A stretch of 30,664 nt of DNA from IMG/VR virus record IMGVR_UViG_3300009605_000080, positions 1 through 30,664 of that record. One strand, written 5' to 3'. Numbering within the stretch: position 1 is the first letter of the stretch; each line of letters opens with the position of its first letter. Of the stretch, positions 4,954 to 12,819 are shown in pieces. The DNA is from a virus. Below the pieces are notes generated by a model. It did not search any database, was not told the origin of the DNA, and saw only the letters and a list, made by a program, of their open reading frames with translations. A program made the translations under genes and the position numbers.

Positions 4954-7026
4954 ATGGGACGCTTGCGAAATGCCTGGACTGCACTTGTCGGCCGTAAGGA
5001 GAGCATGGCAGGCCATGTCGTCGCGTTGGGTGACATGGGCCAGCCGGCATGGACGCCACGGGACTATGGCAATCTCGCCAAGGAGGCGTATCAGAAGAAC
5101 GTAGTGGCGTTTCAATCCATCAATATGGTGGCGCAAGGATTTGCTCAGATCGATTGGGAGCTGTTCCGTAAGGGCCGTGGTGATCGGGCACAGCTTGATG
5201 AGCATTCATTGCTGAACCTCGTGAAACGACCCAACCCCATGACCGGCGGTGCTGACTTGTTCAGCGCTTGGGGAGCATTTCTGCTAATCGCCGGCAATTC
5301 GTACCTGGAGGCTGTTGGACCTGACGGGAAGGAACCGATCGAATTGTGGAACCTGCGCCCCGACCGCATGAAGGTCGTACCCGGCAAGACGGGATTGCCG
5401 GCCTTGTACCGTTACAGCCTCAAGGGTCGCGATGTGGACTGGCCCGTAGACCCCTTTACGGGCCAGTCCCTCGTGAGCCATTGGCGGACATTCAATCCAC
5501 TCAACGACTGGTATGGCATGAGCGCCATTGAAGCAGCGGCGTTCTCTGTGGACCAGCACAACTCAGCCGGCCAATGGAACCAGTCCATGCTTCAGAACAG
5601 GGCCATGGTCGGTGGAGCACTCATCTTCAAATCCACGGACGAGGGTGGCGGACCTGCCGTCCTGTCGCCAGAGCAACGTGCATCACTGCAGCACCAGCTG
5701 GATACGAGGTTCGCTGGAGCGCGGAATGCTGGCAGGCCTGTCCTGCTGGAAGGAGATTTCGATTGGAAAGAAATGAGCCTGACACCCAAGGACATGGACT
5801 GGCTCAAGGGGCGTGATGTTTCGGCCCGTGATGTGGCGCTGGCGTTCGGGGTGCCGCCCCAGCTTGTGGGCATCCCGGACGCTGCCACCTATTCCAATAT
5901 GCGTGAGGCCCGGTTGGGGCTGTGGGAAGAAACCATCTTGCCCCTGTTGGACAAGGGGCGGGATGAACTCAACAACTGGCTGGTGCCGATGTTTGGTGAT
6001 GACTTGGCGCTGGAGTACAACGCCGACGTTGTGCCGGCCTTGAACATGCAGCGGCAGCGCAAATTCGAGACATTTGGAGGGGTGGATTTTCTTACCATCA
6101 ACGAGAAGCGGGAGGCCGTGGGTTATGAGCCAGTGGATGGCGGCGACGATATCCTTGTCAATGCTGGCCTGCTGCCGCTCGGATTTTCCCTTGGTAATGA
6201 CGACGAGGGGCAGGTCGCTCTAGCCAGCCCTGGTGGCCTGTCCTACAAGTTGTTGACGGACAGGTCGCCGGGTGCCCAGGCCAGGGAATTTGCACAACAC
6301 ACCCGGCTGCAGATCGCCCGCGCACGTGGGCTCGCAAGATCCATGATAGCAGAATTGCGTCGTGTGGCACGGGACGCGGCGGCGGGATATGCCGAGGGTG
6401 GCCTGAGTGAGGCCATGCACCGCACGGACCAGCACGACGAGCGCGTCACCTTGGCCTTGCGCGCCCACTACACCACGGTCATGGACACATTCGGTGAGCG
6501 CATTCTTGACGCCGCCAAGGATCAGGGGGCGGTGGAGACCAAGGATGCTGCTGACGCCTTTGCGTTGTCGCGGGATGAGTGGATCGGCACCCATGCCGCG
6601 AAGAAGGTAACGGCTATCAGCAAGACCACGCGGGACCAGATCCGTAATGCCGTGGCCGAGGGTGAGGCCGTGGCTGAAGGCACCGTGGCAGTGGCCCGTC
6701 GGATCACGGAAGCCACGGGCGGGCTCATTGCGCGTAATCGCGCGGTCCTTATCTCCCGCACGGAGACCCATTCGGCAGCGGTGGCGGCAGGTGATCAAGC
6801 TGCCGAGGCAACAGGACTGCAGTTGCAGAGGGAGTGGATTGCGGCTGGTGACGACCGGACCCGTGAGACGCACATCGAGGCGAATGGTCAAGTGGTCCAA
6901 CTCAAGCAGCCGTTCCGTGTTGGCAATGGTGATCTGATGAGACCCGGTGATCCCAGCGGACCACCTGAGGAGACGATCAACTGTCGCTGTGTCATTGGGC
7001 ACCTGACACCAGAGGAGGTAGCATGA
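4954..7026 (+). CDS. Portal protein fused to Mu gpF-like head morphogenesis domain
   Basis: This is a 690-residue protein starting at ATG 4954, directly after the previous stop. Residues 1 to about 410 are an HK97-type portal: VVAFQSINMVAQGFAQIDWELF, LVKRPNPM, LLIAGNSYLEAV, LRPDRMKVVPG, YGMSAIEAA, GVPPQLVGIPDAATYSNMREAR and WLVPMFGDDLALEYN. After a linker, residues about 450-690 are a Mu gpF/SPP1 gp7-like head morphogenesis domain, with LISRTETHSA, WIAAGDDRTRETH (from residue 628), PFRVGNGDLMRPGDP and the conserved INCRC (675-679). These two functions are usually separate adjacent genes. Here they are one open frame with no stop or shift between them. The portal forms the DNA channel at the capsid vertex; the F-like part probably assists early head assembly or is injected. 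Confidence 0.9.
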   Translation: MGRLRNAWTALVGRKESMAGHVVALGDMGQPAWTPRDYGNLAKEAYQKNVVAFQSINMVAQGFAQIDWELFRKGRGDRAQLDEHSLLNLVKRPNPMTGGADLFSAWGAFLLIAGNSYLEAVGPDGKEPIELWNLRPDRMKVVPGKTGLPALYRYSLKGRDVDWPVDPFTGQSLVSHWRTFNPLNDWYGMSAIEAAAFSVDQHNSAGQWNQSMLQNRAMVGGALIFKSTDEGGGPAVLSPEQRASLQHQLDTRFAGARNAGRPVLLEGDFDWKEMSLTPKDMDWLKGRDVSARDVALAFGVPPQLVGIPDAATYSNMREARLGLWEETILPLLDKGRDELNNWLVPMFGDDLALEYNADVVPALNMQRQRKFETFGGVDFLTINEKREAVGYEPVDGGDDILVNAGLLPLGFSLGNDDEGQVALASPGGLSYKLLTDRSPGAQAREFAQHTRLQIARARGLARSMIAELRRVARDAAAGYAEGGLSEAMHRTDQHDERVTLALRAHYTTVMDTFGERILDAAKDQGAVETKDAADAFALSRDEWIGTHAAKKVTAISKTTRDQIRNAVAEGEAVAEGTVAVARRITEATGGLIARNRAVLISRTETHSAAVAAGDQAAEATGLQLQREWIAAGDDRTRETHIEANGQVVQLKQPFRVGNGDLMRPGDPSGPPEETINCRCVIGHLTPEEVA

Positions 7027-7070
7027 GAGTTCTGATGATTTGGGACATGCAGCTAAGGCGAAGGAGCTAA
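7023..7070 (+). CDS. Possible 15-residue micro-ORF between portal and protease
   Basis: ATG 7023 overlaps the portal stop (ATGA) and has an AGGAGG site four bases upstream. It encodes MRVLMIWDMQLRRRS and ends four bases before the protease start. It may only keep ribosomes moving into the protease gene. There is no evidence of a function, and it may be chance. Confidence 0.25.
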   Translation: MRVLMIWDMQLRRRS

Positions 7071-7074
7071 CGCC

Positions 7075-7761
7075 ATGATTGAGATGAAACGGATCGACTG
7101 CTCGTTGACAGTCACCAAGGACCTGTCGGAAGACGGCACATTCGAGGGCTATGGTTCAGTGTTCGATGTGCTGGACAGCGATCGCGAGATCGTTGTTAAA
7201 GGAGCCTTTGAGAAATCGCTGAAGGAGAAGGGGCCGCGTGGTATCAAGTTCCTTTGGCAGCATCGGACGGACCAACCCGTCGGCATCTTCCCGGAGATGG
7301 GTGAGGATGAGCGAGGCCTGTTTCTAAAAGGCGACATCGCGACTGCTGCCTCGCAGGGCAGGGATGCTTATGAGTTGCTCAAGATTGGAGCACTCGATGG
7401 ATTGTCCATCGGCTTCCGAACGGTCAAATCGGAAATCGATGAGGAAGTACGGATCAGGAAGCTGGTTGAGATTGATCTATGGGAGGTCTCCCTGGTCACT
7501 TTTCCAGCCAACTCACAGGCGCGAGTGAGCGCCGTAAAAGATGATGTTGCGTTCGCCGGTCTGGCCGGGATGGCCAGCACCATTGAGACAGAACGTGACT
7601 TCGAGGGTCTTCTACGGGACGTAGGGTACTCGCAGCAAGAGGCCAAGGCCATTACAGCCAATGGCTTCAAATCACTTGTCGCGGCACAACGGGACGTTGG
7701 CGCTGAGGCAGACCTGATCGCGGCCATGAAGGCAGCGTCAGGGGTAATCTCCCATCAATGA
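7075..7761 (+). CDS. HK97-family prohead protease
   Basis: This enzyme removes the delta domain of the capsid protein during head maturation. The product is 228 residues from ATG 7075 (AAGGAG nine bases upstream). Family motifs are clear: FEGYGSVFDVLDSDREIVVKGAF near the N-terminus; WQH with catalytic His 63; GALDGLSIGF with catalytic Ser 111; and EIDLWEVSLVTFPANSQARV, which carries the acidic residue of the triad and the usual F-PAN motif. Residues after about 155 form a helical tail (FEGLLRDVGYSQQEAKAI) that is common in this family. It lies between portal and capsid protein, the normal place. Confidence 0.93.
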   Translation: MIEMKRIDCSLTVTKDLSEDGTFEGYGSVFDVLDSDREIVVKGAFEKSLKEKGPRGIKFLWQHRTDQPVGIFPEMGEDERGLFLKGDIATAASQGRDAYELLKIGALDGLSIGFRTVKSEIDEEVRIRKLVEIDLWEVSLVTFPANSQARVSAVKDDVAFAGLAGMASTIETERDFEGLLRDVGYSQQEAKAITANGFKSLVAAQRDVGAEADLIAAMKAASGVISHQ

Positions 7762-7779
7762 CAATGAGGATATTTTGTC

Positions 7780-9024
7780 ATGGCTGATCAAGCGCCAGAC
7801 GTGAAGGAGGTCGTCGAGAAACTCTCGAAAGACGTTGCCACCTTCATCGAGACGAACGACCAGCGCCTCAAGCAGATCGAAGACAAAGGCAGTGCCGATG
7901 TCGTGACTACGGAGAAGCTCGAGCGGATCGAGAAAGGCCTCGATGCCCTCGAGACCATCAATCAGCAGATTACCAAGGCTGCTGAGGATGTCAAGACCCA
8001 GGCCGAGAACGTCGCCGAACAGGCGGAGCAGCTCGACCGGATCGAAACTTCTCTGAAGCGCGTCGACAAAGCCGCTGGTCCCGATTTGGAGACGCAGGAA
8101 AAAAAGGCAGCGTTCTTCAACTATTGCCGTCGTGGCAAGGAGGCGATGACCGCTGAGGAAATCAAGGTGCTGACCGTGGGTGATGATGCCACCGGTGGCT
8201 ACTTGGCTCCTTCCGAGTACGTTCGGGAAATCATCAAGGACGTCGTGGAAATGTCGCCCATCCGCACGATCGCGCGGGTTCGCAGCACCACACAGCGCTC
8301 CGTGATGCATCCCAAGCGCACCGGCACCTTCGCCGCTGTGTGGGTCCATGAGGCCGGCACCCGTTCGGAAACGACGGGTCTGACCTACGGGCTGGAGGAA
8401 ATCCCCACGCACGAGCACTATGCGCTGGTGGACATCTCCGAGCAAGACCTCGAGGACAGTGCGTTCAACCTTGAGGCCGAACTCAACATGGAGTTCGCCG
8501 AACAGTTCGGCGTCTCCGAAGGCACAGCGTTCGTGAACGGCGACGCCGTGGGACAGCCCGAGGGCTTCCTGCAGAACGGCGACGTCGGCACTACGAACTC
8601 CGGGCACGCAACGCTGATCCAGGCCGACGGTCTGATCGACACATTCCACGCCATCAAGTCGGCGTATGCCCGCAATGCTGTCTGGGTCCTCAACAGGAAC
8701 TCCATCGGCGCCGTCCGCAAGTTGAAGGACGGCAACGGTCAGTACTTGTGGATGGCCGGCATTGCGAACGGCGTTCCGAACACGATCATCGGGGCACCGT
8801 ATGTCGAGGCAACGGACATGCCCAACCAAGCCGCGGCCGCCAACTCGGTCGCTTTCGGCGACTTCCGTCGGGGCTATCTCATCGTGGACCGCATTCGCCT
8901 GTCGGTTCTGCGTGATCCCTATACGCAAGCCGCGAGCGGCAACGTCCGCTTCATTGCCCGTCGCCGTGTCGGTGGGCAGGTGGTGCTCGCCGAGGCGCTT
9001 CGCCTCAACACCATCTCGGCCTAA
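7780..9024 (+). CDS. HK97-family major capsid protein
   Basis: This is a 414-residue protein starting at ATG 7780. Residues 1 to about 105 are a charged coiled-coil delta domain (repeats of EKLERIEKGLDALE and AEQAEQLDRIE types) that acts as internal scaffold and is normally cut off by the protease encoded just upstream. The mature part has the usual HK97 signature elements: GDDATGGYLAPSEYVREII, MSPIRTIARVRSTTQ, AFVNGDAVGQPEGFL, WVLNRNSIGAVRKLKD, GAPYVEATDMP, and AFGDFRRGYLIVDRIRLSVLRDPY. Codon use here is strongly biased to C/G third bases, as expected of a highly expressed gene, and this creates a very long false open frame on the opposite strand. Confidence 0.96.
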   Translation: MADQAPDVKEVVEKLSKDVATFIETNDQRLKQIEDKGSADVVTTEKLERIEKGLDALETINQQITKAAEDVKTQAENVAEQAEQLDRIETSLKRVDKAAGPDLETQEKKAAFFNYCRRGKEAMTAEEIKVLTVGDDATGGYLAPSEYVREIIKDVVEMSPIRTIARVRSTTQRSVMHPKRTGTFAAVWVHEAGTRSETTGLTYGLEEIPTHEHYALVDISEQDLEDSAFNLEAELNMEFAEQFGVSEGTAFVNGDAVGQPEGFLQNGDVGTTNSGHATLIQADGLIDTFHAIKSAYARNAVWVLNRNSIGAVRKLKDGNGQYLWMAGIANGVPNTIIGAPYVEATDMPNQAAAANSVAFGDFRRGYLIVDRIRLSVLRDPYTQAASGNVRFIARRRVGGQVVLAEALRLNTISA

Positions 9025-9039
9025 GGAGGGCTCATCATC

Positions 9040-9462
9040 ATGAACCTCTATAACAATCTTCTGCCGGCTCGGGCGATTAGCCCCATTGCCGACAGCAGCG
9101 ACAACACGGTGCTCGTGTCTGAGATCCTGGACACCCAGGGGTTCGAGGAAGTTCTGCTCCTCATTCTCATCGGGTCCCTGGCGGACGCGGCTGCCACCTT
9201 CACCGTTCTCATCGAAAGCGGCGACGACAGCGGCTTGTCGGATAACGTCGCGGTCGACGATGCCTTCCTGCAGGTGGACGAGGCCAATGTCTCGTTCGAC
9301 GAAGCCGACGACAACACCGTCCGTCGTATCGGCATCGTGCCTCCGGAGCGGTATCTGAGGGCAACCATCACACCGGCCGGCAATGCGGGCGTCGCGTTCT
9401 TCTGCGCCTGTTGGCTGTCCGGCAAGGCCAGGCACGCTCCGGTCACGGCGCAAGCCACCTGA
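9040..9462 (+). CDS. Probable capsid decoration/stabilisation protein
   Basis: This is a 140-residue protein starting at ATG 9040 with an AAGGAGG site. It is acidic, has no signal peptide and appears beta-rich: NLLPARAISPIADSSDNTVLVSEILDTQGFEEVLLLILIG, then LADAAATFTVLIESGDDS, then VRRIGIVPPERYLRATITPAGNAG. Many siphophages carry a protein of this pattern directly after the major capsid gene, usually listed as hypothetical. The position and composition suggest a head decoration or structural protein. There is no biochemical proof known to me. Codon bias resembles the capsid gene, which is consistent with high expression. Confidence 0.6.
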   Translation: MNLYNNLLPARAISPIADSSDNTVLVSEILDTQGFEEVLLLILIGSLADAAATFTVLIESGDDSGLSDNVAVDDAFLQVDEANVSFDEADDNTVRRIGIVPPERYLRATITPAGNAGVAFFCACWLSGKARHAPVTAQAT

Positions 9463-9481
9463 CCAGGGCGAGTGGGATGGT

Positions 9482-9515
9482 CTGGGTGGTGTACTGCCTC
9501 CCTGGTGCCACCCAG
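9482..9515. repeat. Stem-loop in the gap before the exported coat-like gene
   Basis: CTGGGTGG (9482-9489) pairs perfectly with CCACCCAG (9508-9515) around an 18-base loop, within the 80-base gap between the decoration gene and the next gene. No T-run follows. It could reduce read-through or protect the abundant capsid message at its 3' end. Confidence 0.45.
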
Positions 9516-9542
9516 GCCTGACCCATTGGAAGGAGAAACGCA

Positions 9543-10124
9543 ATGCGAAATCTTCTGAAGAAAGCCTTGTCAGGATTGTTTGTTGGCCTGTGCATCTTCG
9601 CTGGTGCCGCTATTGCTCAGAATGTCAGCAATTATTCGGAGCAAGGTGGTGCGCGTTGGGTGATCGGTGGATCGCTCGATATCGCCAGCGGCGGTGACCT
9701 GGACATCGAAAGCGGTGGCACGTTCTCCATTGCGAGCACCACGGTATCGGCAACCGGTGCGGAGCTGGACGAAGCGTATCTGTCATTTACACTGGCAGAT
9801 ATTCAGACGGCCTCCTCAACGGTGTACGTCCCGATGCCCGTTGCCGGTGATATCAGTTCGATCCGCGTGTCCATTGATACAGCGATCACGGAAGGGTCGG
9901 CGAGTGACCTAACCTTCGTCGCTTACATCCAGGACGCTACCGGAAAGACACCGATCACTGGTGGCGAGGTCGATGTGGCCTCACCAATCTCGGTCGGCGA
10001 TACGGGAACCGCGACACCCACTGCGCTTAACACAGTGGCCGCGGGTGAACGTATTGTCATCGAGAGCGATGGTGCCTCGTCAACGACTGCCAAGGCCGTG
10101 TTCACCATTACCATCGATCGGTAA
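9543..10124 (+). CDS. Exported coat-like protein with signal peptide
   Basis: This is a 193-residue protein starting at ATG 9543 (AAGGAG seven bases upstream). Residues 1-25 form a signal peptide: MRNLLKKA, a hydrophobic core (LFVGLCIFAGAA) and an AIA-Q cleavage site. It continues with NYSEQGGARWVIGGSLDI, ASGGDLDIESGGTFSIA and ATGAELDEAY, a beta-repeat pattern common in phage structural proteins near the capsid gene, then a beta-rich C-terminal domain (IRVSIDTAITEGSASDLTFVAYI). Virion proteins of this type normally lack a signal peptide, so export is unexpected. The following membrane-enzyme gene starts at the next base, so the two are probably translated together. The family pattern is recognised; the function is unknown. 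Confidence 0.65.
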   Translation: MRNLLKKALSGLFVGLCIFAGAAIAQNVSNYSEQGGARWVIGGSLDIASGGDLDIESGGTFSIASTTVSATGAELDEAYLSFTLADIQTASSTVYVPMPVAGDISSIRVSIDTAITEGSASDLTFVAYIQDATGKTPITGGEVDVASPISVGDTGTATPTALNTVAAGERIVIESDGASSTTAKAVFTITIDR

Positions 10125-11579
10125 ATGCTGACCACGTACTACAAGGGATGTGCGCTCGTCATTGCTGCGGTCCTTGCGACCGCGGCGATGGCGGGCCACG
10201 TTCCAAGTTGGGGTCTAGTGGTAGCACCCAAATGGCTGGCGATTGAAGTGCTGGCTGCCGTGGGGTGCGTGCTGCTGATTACCGATCGGGCTCGCCTGGA
10301 TGTCGTCGATATGGTGGCCGGGATGATGCTCGCTTGGGCTGCAGCCTCCATTGCATGGACCCCCGACGTTGCTCAGTACACACATCAGATGTTCCATGCC
10401 ACGGCGTTGCTCATATTGTTTATTTTGGTCCGACGAGTGGACCAAGATTTCTTGATTACTGCGATGAGTTGGGCTGCCGCTGCGGCAATTATCGTTGCTA
10501 GCGTTAGTGATATCCTCCGGCCAGATTGGCGAGGGGGCTTTGGGAATGACAACTTGGTCTCGGAGATGATCCTGGTGGCGCTGCCCTGGGCCGTGTGGCG
10601 AGTGCCTTGGGTTATCCGCAGTGCCGTGGTCATTGCTGCCGCCTACCAGCTTTGGGACAACCCCAGCCATAGCGAGTTCGTCGCTTTTGCGGGCATGGTC
10701 GCCTTCGCCATATGCGCCTGGAGACGCCGTGTGATGACCACTGATCTTCTTATCATAGCCTTGGGCCTATCCGTTGTCCTCTTGGTCGTCCTGTGGAGCA
10801 GTACGGAGCTCCAGACGTCCTTACGCTTCCGTTGGGAATTCGCTCAGACCACGCTGCGGATGTGGTGGGCTGCTCCATTGATCGGGCAGGGATTTGGTGG
10901 GTATCTGTACCAGTATCCTTTTTTCGCGACGGCACCATTCACGGAAGTGGTGACGCCGGGCACCGTGGTCGAGGCAGCGCACAACGAATATCTGCAGCTG
11001 TTGAGCGACCTGGGTCTTGTGGGATTTGGCATCGTCACCATTTTTGCGGTCATGGTCCTAAAGCGATGTGTGGGCATCGGCCCCCATTGTTTTTCCCTGG
11101 CCGCCCTGGCAACCCTGGCCCTGGTGTCCTTCCCCTTACAGAACCCAGCGACGGCCTTCATGGCGGTCGTGGGCCTGGGAGTAATGGCACCCGCCTTCGG
11201 GCGTGCGCGAAGGAGCGCGCTGCGTCGGCTGGTGTTGCCTGGGTTGATGGCAGTGACGATAGCGATCGTTGGCTACTATGGCATCAAGGAGGCCAAGGCC
11301 GAACAGATGCACATGATCGCTGAGAACGTTAAACGGGAGGTGCCGAAGCTGGCTTACCAGCTTGAGCGGATGGCCCTCAGGGAGTATCCCTTCTATAATC
11401 TGCGTCGGATCGTTCTATTCCCGGCGCTAATGAGGTGGGTGAGGTTGGACCCGAAGCACGGTGTCCCGCCGAAGAAATTCGGGGAGGCAATGCTCGTGAG
11501 CACACTCGCTTCTCCCCGATCCAATCCGGTGGTGCTCACGACATTGGAGTATGCGGCCATGCGTGGTCATCTTAAATAA
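10125..11579 (+). CDS. Wzy/WaaL-like O-antigen polymerase or ligase (Wzy_C domain) in the head operon
   Basis: This is a 484-residue polytopic inner-membrane protein starting at ATG 10125, immediately after the preceding stop. It has around ten hydrophobic segments. It shows the Wzy_C/O-antigen ligase hallmarks in order: GGFGNDNLVSEMILVALPW (137-155), SHSEFVAFAG (181-190), RFRWEFAQTTLRMWWAAPLIGQGFGGY (234-260) with the conserved arginines, a periplasmic loop, then AHNEYLQLLSDLGLVGFG (285-302) with the conserved His 286. Enzymes of this group polymerise O-units or join O-antigen or similar glycans to a lipid acceptor at the periplasmic face. Residues after about 390 form a soluble tail (KLAYQLERMALREYPFY). 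Sequence alone cannot separate polymerase, ligase or protein O-glycosyltransferase. Its place between head and connector genes is unusual and implies late expression. Confidence 0.85.
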   Translation: MLTTYYKGCALVIAAVLATAAMAGHVPSWGLVVAPKWLAIEVLAAVGCVLLITDRARLDVVDMVAGMMLAWAAASIAWTPDVAQYTHQMFHATALLILFILVRRVDQDFLITAMSWAAAAAIIVASVSDILRPDWRGGFGNDNLVSEMILVALPWAVWRVPWVIRSAVVIAAAYQLWDNPSHSEFVAFAGMVAFAICAWRRRVMTTDLLIIALGLSVVLLVVLWSSTELQTSLRFRWEFAQTTLRMWWAAPLIGQGFGGYLYQYPFFATAPFTEVVTPGTVVEAAHNEYLQLLSDLGLVGFGIVTIFAVMVLKRCVGIGPHCFSLAALATLALVSFPLQNPATAFMAVVGLGVMAPAFGRARRSALRRLVLPGLMAVTIAIVGYYGIKEAKAEQMHMIAENVKREVPKLAYQLERMALREYPFYNLRRIVLFPALMRWVRLDPKHGVPPKKFGEAMLVSTLASPRSNPVVLTTLEYAAMRGHLK

Positions 11580-11596
11580 CGGAAGGAGAGAATTTG

Positions 11597-11809
11597 ATGT
11601 GGGTCAAGATGAAACAGGACTGTGACGGCTCGCCAGACGGCGCCAAAGTCGAACACTTCAAGGAGGGCGATAAGCACAACGTGCCCGAACGCTTGCGGGA
11701 TGTGTTCGTCGAAGGTGGCCTGGCCGAAGACACCACGGCCCCCAAGGCCAAAAAAGAAAAGAAGGACAACAAGGCCAAGGCCGGCGCCCCCGAGGACAAG
11801 GGAGACTGA
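11597..11809 (+). CDS. Small lysine-rich head-tail region protein
   Basis: This is a 70-residue protein starting at ATG 11597 with a strong AAGGAGAG site; a TTG one codon earlier is in frame but not needed. The N-terminal half (MWVKMKQDCDGSPDG, FKEGDKHNVPERLRDVFVEGGLAED) looks like the small domain often encoded just before the head-tail connector in siphophages. The C-terminal half is a disordered run of Lys, Ala, Glu and Asp. It probably plays a structural or assembly role. The function is not proven. Confidence 0.6.
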   Translation: MWVKMKQDCDGSPDGAKVEHFKEGDKHNVPERLRDVFVEGGLAEDTTAPKAKKEKKDNKAKAGAPEDKGD

Positions 11810-11812
11810 TCA

Positions 11813-12490
11813 TTGTCCCTCAGTCCAACTCGACTGATTAAGCTCCCGCTCCGTCTTACGGAACAGGGCGCTCCCACCGTTGAGCCGATGTTGGTAGCGA
11901 CTGCCAAGGATCATCTGAAGGTGACCGATACAGCAGACGATACCCTCATCACCAATCTCATCGTGGCGGCTCGTCAACGCTGTGAGGATTACACGGGGCG
12001 GGCGCTGATCACTCAGACGTGGCAAGCGTTCATGGACCAATGGCCGTTCTCCAATGATGCCGATGCGCTGTGGGAAGGCACTCGCACCGGTCCTGAGAGC
12101 ATCATTACCGGCCGAGCGGAAGGGATCGTGTTACCCAAGCCACCTTTAGCATCAGTAACGCACATCAAAACTTACGATGATGCCGATGTAGCGACGACAT
12201 TCGCTGCCAGTAATTACTTCGTCGATACAGCGACCGAACCCGGGCGGATTGTTTTGCGATCTGGCTCCAGTTGGCCGAACCCCTCGCGTGTAGCGAATGG
12301 CATTGAAGTCCAATTCGTCTGTGGCTATGGCGTCGCTGGTAGCATACCCGATGACCTCATGTCGGGAATGCTTATGCTCATCGGGCATCTGTACGAGAAC
12401 CGTGCGGAAGTCCAGGAGACAAATGCCAATCAAATGCCCTGGGGTGTCAGATCCCTTTGGGATAGCAAACGGATCATAGAAGTCGGATGA
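11813..12490 (+). CDS. Head-tail connector (gp6-like / phiE125 gp8 family)
   Basis: This is a 225-residue protein starting at TTG 11813, three bases after the previous stop and served by GGGAG at about ten bases. A later in-frame ATG at 11888 would cut into the conserved start, so TTG is preferred. The motif order EPMLVATAKDHLKVTDTADD, LITNLIVAARQRCEDYTGRAL and TQTWQAFMDQWP is typical of the connector family that binds beneath the portal. GIEVQFVCGYG and IPDDLMSGMLMLIGHLYENR complete the family pattern. The final part, PWGVRSLWDSKRI, matches the usual C-terminus. It overlaps the next gene as ATGA. Confidence 0.85.
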   Translation: MSLSPTRLIKLPLRLTEQGAPTVEPMLVATAKDHLKVTDTADDTLITNLIVAARQRCEDYTGRALITQTWQAFMDQWPFSNDADALWEGTRTGPESIITGRAEGIVLPKPPLASVTHIKTYDDADVATTFAASNYFVDTATEPGRIVLRSGSSWPNPSRVANGIEVQFVCGYGVAGSIPDDLMSGMLMLIGHLYENRAEVQETNANQMPWGVRSLWDSKRIIEVG

Positions 12491-12819
12491 ACATCGGCAA
12501 GATGAGAACACAGCTCGACCTGCAGGTTAAGAACATGACACCGGATGCTGGTGGCGGTGCCGGTGGTACGTTGTCCTGGGATGCAGTCGCCAGCGTGTGG
12601 GGCCACATTAAACCTATGTCCGCGGGCGAGCGTCTTGCCCAGCAGGGCCTCGAAGATGTAGTCACCCACCAGGTGACGATTCGGCATCGGACGGACATCA
12701 CGACGGAGAACCGGTTCGTGGTGGGGTCGCGGGCATTCAACATCAAGGGCATCTTCGATCCTGAGGATGATAAAGCCCGGTACCTTGTCATGCTGTGCGA
12801 TGAGGGGGTAGCCACCTGA
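12487..12819 (+). CDS. Head-tail adaptor / head closure protein
   Basis: This is a 110-residue protein starting at ATG 12487 and overlapping the connector stop. The motif order MNIGKMRTQLDLQV, VASVWGHIKPMSAGERL, HQVTIRHRTDITTENRFV and FNIKGIFDPEDDKARYLVMLCDEG is typical of the phage head-tail joining family (SPP1 gp16-like). These proteins plug the filled head and provide the tail docking surface. Length is normal. The stop overlaps the next start. Confidence 0.88.
   Translation: MNIGKMRTQLDLQVKNMTPDAGGGAGGTLSWDAVASVWGHIKPMSAGERLAQQGLEDVVTHQVTIRHRTDITTENRFVVGSRAFNIKGIFDPEDDKARYLVMLCDEGVAT

Noticed and set aside
6220-7002. 260-codon minus-strand frame opposite the portal fusion
   Set aside because: It is shadow sequence of a well-supported gene, without domain pattern.
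7738-9543. 601-codon open frame on the minus strand opposite the capsid gene
   Set aside because: It is the mirror of a strongly GC3-biased capsid gene. The peptide is rich in Arg, Gly, His and Asp with no recognisable domain, and it spans two intergenic gaps.
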